Source: an uncultured delta proteobacterium (GTDB lineage: Bacteria > Desulfobacterota > Syntrophorhabdia > Syntrophorhabdales > Syntrophorhabdaceae). Taken from it: a stretch of DNA of 18,341 nucleotides. The translations under genes were made by a program, and so were the position numbers. The stretch is from contig CAIQJW010000322.1 of the NCBI GenBank assembly GCA_903872255.1, positions 1 to 18,341 on the forward strand, in the 5' to 3' direction. Below, piece by piece: positions 1 to 4,418 of the stretch. The notes beneath the pieces were generated by a model that was given only the letters and a program-made list of their open reading frames with translations, had not been told where the DNA came from and searched no databases. Positions within the stretch are counted from its first letter, which is position 1. Each line of letters opens with the position of its first letter.

Positions 1-27
1 AAGCCCACAAAACGCTGCGACGCACGT

Positions 28-522
28 TCATCGGCCGCTCCTTCCGGAAGACAGCATCTGCGATACGTTCTTCCTGACCGCCTCGAGGACCTTGTTCAGG
101 TTTCTGAGATCTTTTTTGGGTATTCCTGCCATAAGCTTAAGGACCCCCTCGAGATAACCGGGCTCCAGGGAACCCGCCATCGTTTCACCCTTATCCGTCA
201 TTGCGATCATATGCACCCTTCTATCTTTCGGATGCGGCCGCCGCATGACAAGCCCCGTCTTCTCCAGCCTGTCAATTATCCCCGTCATATCGGCCTTGTT
301 TACGACAAGGCGCCGGCCAAGCGCCGATTGCGAGAGAGACCTTCCGCTGGCATATTTGAGCTGCATCAGGACATTGAACTGCGCGTCTGTAAGATCGCTT
401 CCCTGGAAATACCTGAACGATGCGCGGGAGATCATTGTGCCTGTGTAGATAATGTTTAAAAGGCTTTCATGCTCGACAGTCTGTATGGGTTTATCAAGCC
501 CGAGCTCTTCAGCAAGGCCCAT
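28..522 (-). CDS. MarR family transcriptional regulator
   Basis: A 164-residue winged-helix DNA-binding regulator, most likely a dimeric repressor. The MarR core spans roughly residues 30-135. A recognition-helix region (SQSALGRRLVVNKADMTGII) is followed by the wing motif RRPHPKDRRVHMIAMTDKG, whose DRR and TDKG signatures are typical of the family. The start is supported by AAGGAGG five bases upstream of the ATG. The gene has its own promoter (TTGACA, 17 bp, TATATA), and a 31-bp imperfect dyad covers the -10 and start region, so autoregulation is likely. It is divergent from a small motility-like gene at 649. The ligand and other targets cannot be read from the sequence. The family call is secure; the specific role is unknown. 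Confidence 0.93.
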   Translation of the reverse strand: MGLAEELGLDKPIQTVEHESLLNIIYTGTMISRASFRYFQGSDLTDAQFNVLMQLKYASGRSLSQSALGRRLVVNKADMTGIIDRLEKTGLVMRRPHPKDRRVHMIAMTDKGETMAGSLEPGYLEGVLKLMAGIPKKDLRNLNKVLEAVRKNVSQMLSSGRSGR

Positions 523-536
523 AAGCGCCCTCCTTT

Positions 537-567
537 AGTATACATATGAACTATTCACATATATACT
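537..567. promoter_or_regulatory. Putative MarR operator (31-bp dyad)
   Basis: The left arm AGTATACATATGAA and the right arm TTCACATATATACT are separated by 3 bp. The right arm matches the reverse complement of the left at 12 of 14 positions. The dyad covers the -10 element and predicted transcription start of the MarR gene and lies just upstream of its ribosome binding site. That is the usual position for an autorepressor site. Binding by this MarR protein is an inference. Confidence 0.6.
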
Positions 568-588
568 ATGTTTCCAGGCTTCTGTCAA
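560..588 (-). promoter_or_regulatory. Sigma-70-type promoter of the MarR gene
   Basis: On the minus strand a perfect -35 TTGACA (588-583) is followed by a 17-bp spacer and -10 TATATA (565-560). The predicted start is near 553, about 30 bases before the ATG. The -10 sits inside the right arm of the dyad operator. Confidence 0.65.
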
Positions 589-605
589 CACTCAAAGAGG
601 TTCTC

Positions 606-632
606 TTAAGTTTTATAAAATTCTTCCGATAA
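606..632 (+). promoter_or_regulatory. Sigma-28 (FliA)-type flagellar promoter
   Basis: TTAAGTTT (606-613) is followed by exactly 11 bp and then TCCGATAA (625-632). The enterobacterial FliA consensus is TAAAGTTT, 11 bp, GCCGATAA, so each box matches 7 of 8 with the canonical spacing. Transcription would begin near 640, just before the GAGGA ribosome binding site and GTG start of the small gene at 649. The product's resemblance to the YjfB motility family fits a flagellar-class promoter. Confidence 0.7.
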
Positions 633-648
633 AAAACGCGAGGATACA

Positions 649-831
649 GTGACAGACCCGATTTCGTCCATTATGAGATATGCGATGACCCGTAATAACG
701 CTGCCATGTCTTTGGTAAAAAACCGTATGGAAGCGGAAGCGGCTGTGGCACAGGTCATAATGGAGGCGGCCCTCAACATCGAGCGCATGGCGTCAGGGGA
801 CACTGGAACCAATATCGATATTTACGTCTAA
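649..831 (+). CDS. Putative motility protein, YjfB-like (60 aa)
   Basis: A 60-residue protein starting at GTG with GAGGA five bases upstream. The body (about residues 8-45) is one Met/Ala-rich amphipathic helix containing MSLVKNRMEAEAAVAQVIME. The tail, GTNIDIYV, resembles the Gly-Asn-Ile-Asp ending seen in small YjfB-type putative motility proteins. There is no signal peptide or transmembrane segment. The sigma-28-type promoter immediately upstream independently suggests expression with the late flagellar genes. The molecular function of this family is not established. The assignment rests on short-sequence resemblance plus the promoter, so it is moderately confident. Divergent from the MarR gene. 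Confidence 0.62.
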   Translation: MTDPISSIMRYAMTRNNAAMSLVKNRMEAEAAVAQVIMEAALNIERMASGDTGTNIDIYV

Positions 832-862
832 TCCCGTTTACCTTTCTTACACTTCTAGAAAC

Positions 863-871
863 TGATATAAT
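863..871 (+). promoter_or_regulatory. Extended -10 promoter for the DUF362 gene
   Basis: TGATATAAT combines the TGn extension with a perfect TATAAT -10 (866-871). The -35 region 17 bp upstream (TTTCTT) is poor, as is common for extended -10 promoters. The predicted start near 878 leaves a leader of about 50 bases before the ATG at 930. Confidence 0.5.
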
Positions 872-929
872 CTACCATTCATTTCTTAAAAGGCTTAGCA
901 AACTTCCGCGGACGAGGAGGTTACCCGGG

Positions 930-2687
930 ATGACCACAGATATATCATTCAAGAGGGGGAGACGGACACCGACCCTTTTCAGGCTCCTCATGGAACGCTA
1001 CACAAAGGAAGGGTTGAGCGATCGCTATATTGTCCTGAAATGGGAAGAGTGGGGAAAGAGCCGCTCGTTGTCGATCTTCAGGGCCATGAAGAACAATCGC
1101 ATTGTAGGCTGGATATTTTACGACAGAAAGACAAGCACGATCGAAGAGATACTGACAAACACCGGATGGAAAGGCAAAGACCCCAGGGGCTCAATGATCG
1201 ACACCCTGATCAACAGGGAAAGCCTCGTCGCGGCCTCGGTGCTGAAGGACGATGCACGCCAATATCAGTTCCTGCTTGACTACGGTTTTCGGCCGGCCTT
1301 TTCTACAAGATCCGATGGGTTCACTATCACAAAGATGGAATTGAGCACCGCATTGCTCCTCGACAGAACCCGCGCCGAAAAACCTTTCCATTCGTACCGG
1401 AAAAGAGAACGCGTCGCCATCGAAAAAATACCCCCCACACAGACATACGACGAGATAAAGCAAGGCATCTTAAGCCTTATCGAGAAGCTAGGCGGCATCA
1501 GGCGGTTCGTAAAACCTGGTCAGACGGTAGCCATAAAACCCAACATTGTCAGTGATCATGGGCTGAAGGACGGCAAGGTGACAGGCGGCGTCGTCACGGA
1601 CATTCGCGTCGTAAAAGCGCTCACGGAAATACTGCTCGGCATTGCCTCTCATATCTACATTACCGAGGGATCATCAATAAATCGCAGCGCAACCGGCAAG
1701 ATGTTCACCCATTACGGCTACGATGACATCGTCGGTCTTGACCCGCAGAAAGTAACGCTCGTTGACCTCAACAACGACAGACTCATCGAGAAACGCGTGC
1801 CCGGTGCAAAACGCCTGTTTTCGCGAAAGGTTCCCGCGACACTGGAAATGGTCGACGTGATAATAAATGTCCCCGTGCTGAAGATCCATTTTGCTGCGAT
1901 TGCATCACTTGGCATCAAGAATCTTCAGGGCGCAATGCCGCCTCTTGAGAAATATATGTCGCATTTTTTCGGGCTCTGGCAAAACCTGGTGAACATTCAC
2001 CATCTCATCAAGCCAAAATTGATAATCATCGACGGCTTGACCGGGCTTGAAGATTTCGGCCCCATCTCCGGGACCCCAAAAAAGACCAACCTTTTGATAG
2101 GCGGGACAAACCCTGTCGCAGTTGATTCGGTGGCCATGCAGGTCATGGGGCTCGACCCGAAATCGTCACCCCCTGTATTTCTTGCCTGGATGCAGGGACT
2201 TGGCCCGCTCGAGACGAACAAGATCGATATTATCGGTCCATCCGTGGAGGATGTCACCCAGAGATTTGTTCAGCCTGTCATCGATGTCAATGGCGGCCCA
2301 TCCCTCAAAATACACGCGGAACACGCGTGCCCCGGCTGCAAAGGGTACCTGCATTTTGTCCTGTCCAAGCTGCGCAAACCGGACCCGGCCGACCCTCGGC
2401 GGCTTATTATCGACAGGCCGCTCAAAAAACCGGTCAATATCTTTCTCGGCCCCTCAAACGGACAGGGGTTAAAGGCAGACGAGGTGAATATTTTCCTGGG
2501 CCTGTGCCAACAGCACAACGCACAAACAGGGACACATCTGCCCGGATGCCCGCCTCATGCAGAGGTGTTGACATCCGGTATCTTCCACCTCTTCCCCGAC
2601 ATCGAACGCCCGAAGTATGCGGACGAGACAGAAGAATCTAAATTGGGCAAGATGCTTGAGGAAATCCTTAAAGATCGTGAATCGTGA
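930..2687 (+). CDS. GNAT-like / DUF362 fusion protein with four-Cys C-terminus
   Basis: A 585-residue cytoplasmic protein; the start follows GAGGAGG. Residues about 20-145 look like a GNAT acetyltransferase fold: a strand with NRIVGWIFYDRK and a late LLDYGFRPAF segment like the family's terminal 'YGFR' motif. Residues about 165-440 are the DUF362 domain, with GQTVAIKPNIVSD, ITEGSS, LGIKNLQGAMP and GGTNPVAVDSVAMQVMGLD. The C-terminal part carries Cys467, Cys470 (CPGC), Cys526 and Cys540 (PGCPPHAE), a set that could hold an iron-sulfur cluster. DUF362 proteins have no settled biochemical role, so no reaction is assigned. The last codons (Arg-Glu-Ser-stop) come from the 7-bp repeat array that follows. 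Convergent with the SDR gene. Confidence 0.85.
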   Translation: MTTDISFKRGRRTPTLFRLLMERYTKEGLSDRYIVLKWEEWGKSRSLSIFRAMKNNRIVGWIFYDRKTSTIEEILTNTGWKGKDPRGSMIDTLINRESLVAASVLKDDARQYQFLLDYGFRPAFSTRSDGFTITKMELSTALLLDRTRAEKPFHSYRKRERVAIEKIPPTQTYDEIKQGILSLIEKLGGIRRFVKPGQTVAIKPNIVSDHGLKDGKVTGGVVTDIRVVKALTEILLGIASHIYITEGSSINRSATGKMFTHYGYDDIVGLDPQKVTLVDLNNDRLIEKRVPGAKRLFSRKVPATLEMVDVIINVPVLKIHFAAIASLGIKNLQGAMPPLEKYMSHFFGLWQNLVNIHHLIKPKLIIIDGLTGLEDFGPISGTPKKTNLLIGGTNPVAVDSVAMQVMGLDPKSSPPVFLAWMQGLGPLETNKIDIIGPSVEDVTQRFVQPVIDVNGGPSLKIHAEHACPGCKGYLHFVLSKLRKPDPADPRRLIIDRPLKKPVNIFLGPSNGQGLKADEVNIFLGLCQQHNAQTGTHLPGCPPHAEVLTSGIFHLFPDIERPKYADETEESKLGKMLEEILKDRES

Positions 2688-2783
2688 ATCGTGAATCGTG
2701 AATCGTGAATCGTGAATCGTGAATCGTGAATCGTGAATCGTGAATCGTGAATCGTGAATCGTGAATCGTGAATCGTGAATCGT
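2674..2783. repeat. Heptamer tandem array, unit ATCGTGA, 15 perfect copies
   Basis: Fifteen identical 7-bp units run from 2674 to 2778, followed by ATCGT of a sixteenth unit that changes to ATCGTAA. The array begins inside the DUF362 gene and supplies its TGA stop at 2685-2687. Because 7 is not a multiple of 3, the plus strand meets TGA in every frame within 21 bases, while the minus strand has no stop in any frame. There are no spacers, so this is not a CRISPR array. Confidence 0.97.
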
Positions 2784-2816
2784 AAGGAGTTCTAATAACC
2801 TGAAAATCCTTAAATT

Positions 2817-2843
2817 CATTCCGGCGGCTTTTGCATCGGAATG
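2817..2843. repeat. Central hairpin between the two heptamer arrays
   Basis: CATTCCG (2817-2823) and CGGAATG (2837-2843) form a perfect 7-bp stem with a 13-base loop. It lies near the middle of the interval between the direct and inverted heptamer arrays, in the gap between two convergent genes. No T-tract follows on either strand, so classical intrinsic termination is doubtful. Confidence 0.6.
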
Positions 2844-2863
2844 ATGAAGAACAAAAACACACC

Positions 2864-2893
2864 TTACGATTTACGATTTACGATTTACGATTT
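2864..2893. repeat. Inverted heptamer array, unit TTACGAT, 4 copies
   Basis: Four 7-bp units (2864-2891) plus TT abut the stop codon of the SDR gene. The reverse complement of the unit, ATCGTAA, is identical to the variant last unit of the array at 2674-2783 and differs by one base from its main unit. The two arrays therefore form an imperfect large dyad around the central hairpin. The sequence CGTAAGG borders both arrays in inverted orientation. Confidence 0.9.
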
Positions 2894-2894
2894 C

Positions 2895-3632
2895 TCACAC
2901 TCCCCATCCACCGGACACCTTTATCTCAGTCCCTGTGATGTATGACGCGTCATCGGATGCAAGGAAGGCCACTACCCTCGCAACCTCTTCCGGTTCCCCT
3001 ATCCTTCCCAGGATGCTCTCCGCAATGATGGGGTCCCTGTGTTTTTCCGGCATTTTCATGATTGGCGGGGTCCTGATCATACCCGGCACAACGGCATTTA
3101 CCGTTACCCCGTCTTTGCCGCCCTCACGCGCCAGAGTTTTTGTAAGGCCCAGCACACCGGCCTTTGCTGCGGCGTATGCCACTTCACCCTTGGCCCCCAT
3201 GAGGCCGTAAATAGAACTGATATTGACTATCCGGCCCCATTTTCTTTCGCGCATCCGGGGCAAAAGAAGCTTTGAAAGCAGGAACGGTACGCCGAGATGG
3301 ATCGACAGGACCGCATTATAATCATTTATATCGATCCTGGCACTGATCCCCGGCCTGTCAAATCCCGCGTTATTAACGAGTATGTCCACTGCGTTGTCCG
3401 CGAGAATCTCGTCGATCACCTTGACAAGAGGCTGCGTACGGGTAAGATCGATCAGCCTGTAATCGACCTCGGCACCACCCGCCTCTAATTCCTTTGCAAC
3501 ATGCGGAAGCGTTTTCTTGTTCTTGTCGAGGAGGATAAGGCGCGCTCCACGCCCGGCAAAAACCTCGGCACACGCCCTCCCGATGCCCTGCCCTGCCCCT
3601 GTGATCAACGCAGTCCTGTTTTTCAAGCTCAT
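2895..3632 (-). CDS. SDR family NAD(P)-dependent oxidoreductase (FabG-like)
   Basis: A 245-residue classical short-chain dehydrogenase/reductase. The Rossmann nucleotide-binding motif TGAGQGIG is at 11-18 and NNAG at 87-90. Catalytic Ser140 (NISS), Tyr153 and Lys157 (YAAAK) are present, and the C-terminus has the usual GTEIKVSGG strand. The conserved Asn of the Asn-Ser-Tyr-Lys tetrad appears to be His112 (SIHLG), a variation. The start has AAAGGTGAG upstream. It could reduce 3-oxoacyl thioesters or oxidise a secondary alcohol; the sequence does not decide. It is not next to other fatty-acid genes. Its stop codon directly touches the inverted heptamer array. Confidence 0.9.
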   Translation of the reverse strand: MSLKNRTALITGAGQGIGRACAEVFAGRGARLILLDKNKKTLPHVAKELEAGGAEVDYRLIDLTRTQPLVKVIDEILADNAVDILVNNAGFDRPGISARIDINDYNAVLSIHLGVPFLLSKLLLPRMRERKWGRIVNISSIYGLMGAKGEVAYAAAKAGVLGLTKTLAREGGKDGVTVNAVVPGMIRTPPIMKMPEKHRDPIIAESILGRIGEPEEVARVVAFLASDDASYITGTEIKVSGGWGV

Positions 3633-3672
3633 AGCTCACCTTTAACCGACAAGATTTTAGTAAAACCGTCGT

Positions 3673-3702
3673 ATTTTACCGCATAGCATGCGAAGGATAC
3701 AA
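3673..3702 (-). promoter_or_regulatory. Putative SDR gene promoter
   Basis: On the minus strand TTGTAT (3702-3697), an 18-bp spacer and TAAAAT (3678-3673) give a plausible sigma-70-type promoter about 40 bases ahead of the SDR start codon. It occupies the same bases as the promoter of the divergent gene. A small perfect palindrome, CGCAT-AGC-ATGCG (3680-3692), sits in the spacer. Confidence 0.42.
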
Positions 3703-3703
3703 T
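3675..3703 (+). promoter_or_regulatory. Putative promoter of the 104-aa gene
   Basis: TTTACC (3675-3680), a 17-bp spacer and TACAAT (3698-3703) predict a start near 3710. That favours the ATG at 3779 over the in-frame ATG at 3707, which would lie at or before the transcript start. The spacer contains the CGCAT/ATGCG palindrome shared with the opposing promoter. Confidence 0.42.
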
Positions 3704-3778
3704 AAAATGTCAAAATACTTGATTTCTTCACCGCTTTCATTTATTCCCTATAGTCAAGAACGACCTGGAGTAAAAAAT

Positions 3779-4093
3779 ATGGAACTATTTGTAGTGATGG
3801 ACAAGGCATTGCTCGGCCGGGGGGCATTCGGCATTTTTTCAAGTCTGGATAAGGCCCAATCGTTTATCGAAGAACTTACATTTCACAGTGTGGTCCTGGC
3901 TTTTCCCCTGATAGGCGCCTACGTGGGACCGGGAAAGATCTATGCCGCGCATTCGTACGATAATTTTTATGATACGTACGTTTTCGAGGGAATATATTCC
4001 CAAAGCGAACTTGCCTACGATGCAGTCGGACAAAAGGGCCTAATCATCGAATTTGTGATCGACCTGCCCGGTGAAAAAAAGATAATAGCGTAG
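3779..4093 (+). CDS. Hypothetical protein, 104 aa
   Basis: I do not recognise this protein with confidence. The ATG at 3779 has GGAG eight bases upstream; the in-frame ATG at 3707 lacks a ribosome binding site and overlaps the predicted transcription start. The product starts MELFVVMDKALLG, then GAFGIFSSLDKAQSFIEEL. That is a strand followed by 'G-[IV]-[FY]-S-S-x-x-K-A', as in small proteins that report a value and then modify it by a helix. The rest is aromatic-rich (HSYDNFYDTYVFEGIYS). There is no signal peptide or membrane segment. It ends with TAG and is followed by an intrinsic terminator at 4158-4182, so it is probably monocistronic. Confidence 0.6.
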   Translation: MELFVVMDKALLGRGAFGIFSSLDKAQSFIEELTFHSVVLAFPLIGAYVGPGKIYAAHSYDNFYDTYVFEGIYSQSELAYDAVGQKGLIIEFVIDLPGEKKIIA

Positions 4094-4157
4094 GACCGCC
4101 CCCGACATGGCGGGAAAACTTCTGAGCCATATACGGTACACGGTCAAGTTTGCACGG

Positions 4158-4182
4158 GACGGCGCCGAAGCGTCTTTTTTTT
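4158..4182 (+). terminator. Intrinsic terminator after the 104-aa gene
   Basis: GACG pairs with CGTC, with one further C-G pair across a bulged G and loop GCCGAA (4158-4174). Eight consecutive T residues follow (4175-4182). The stem is short but the T-tract is clear. It separates the upstream small gene from the riboswitch-controlled ATPase transcript that begins about 50 bases later. Confidence 0.6.
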
Positions 4183-4200
4183 GTGCCAAATCCGCTGTTT

Positions 4201-4229
4201 TTGCAGTTTGTGCGGAAATCAATTAATAT
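4201..4229 (+). promoter_or_regulatory. Promoter of the riboswitch/ATPase transcript
   Basis: TTGCAG (4201-4206), a 17-bp spacer and TAATAT (4224-4229) predict a start near 4236. That is about 15 bases before the conserved riboswitch sequence and just after the terminator T-tract. The boxes match consensus at 3 and 4 of 6 positions, but position and spacing are right. Confidence 0.5.
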
Positions 4230-4250
4230 AGCGTTGTAAAGTAACGGGTT

Positions 4251-4353
4251 AAGAAAGGGGAGTAGCGTCCATATCGGCATCATCGTCAACACGTCGGAGA
4301 GCGAACCGACCGGTGCGCCGGTTACTGCAAACGTAACGAGCGAGACCTTTGCC
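4251..4353 (+). promoter_or_regulatory. yybP-ykoY family Mn2+ riboswitch
   Basis: The region carries both conserved ends of the yybP-ykoY motif: AAAGGGGAGTAGC near the 5' side (GGGGAGTA at 4257-4264) and CGAGACCTTTGCC at the 3' side (4341-4353). An internal GTCAACA segment is also typical. In characterised members the two conserved loops dock and bind Mn2+. The gene downstream is a P-type cation ATPase, a known regulon class for this riboswitch. No terminator with a T-tract follows the aptamer. ACCTTT (4345-4350) can pair with AAAGG of the ribosome binding site (4403-4407). A competing stem from 4345-4357 with 4377-4387 is also possible, so translational control is the better guess. Confidence 0.85.
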
Positions 4354-4418
4354 TGAACGGTATACGCATTAGTTTTTTCAGACAGGTATATTGCATCATT
4401 GGAAAGGGAGAAAACAAT

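Noticed and set aside
2469..2862. Minus-strand reading frames made of TIHDSRF repeats
   Set aside because: They are open only because the reverse complement of the 7-bp array has no stop codon in any frame. They run antisense to the end of the DUF362 gene, and no promoter or ribosome binding site was identified for them.
2674..2893. Possible CRISPR array
   Set aside because: The units are 7 bp, contiguous and without spacers, and no cas genes are present.
3707..3778. Longer start for the 104-aa gene at 3707
   Set aside because: This ATG lacks a ribosome binding site and sits at the predicted transcription start; the ATG at 3779 has GGAG at proper spacing.
4094..4125. CCCG/CGGG hairpin right after the 104-aa gene as its terminator
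   Set aside because: The stem is four base pairs with no T-tract; the hairpin at 4158-4182 with eight Ts is the better terminator.
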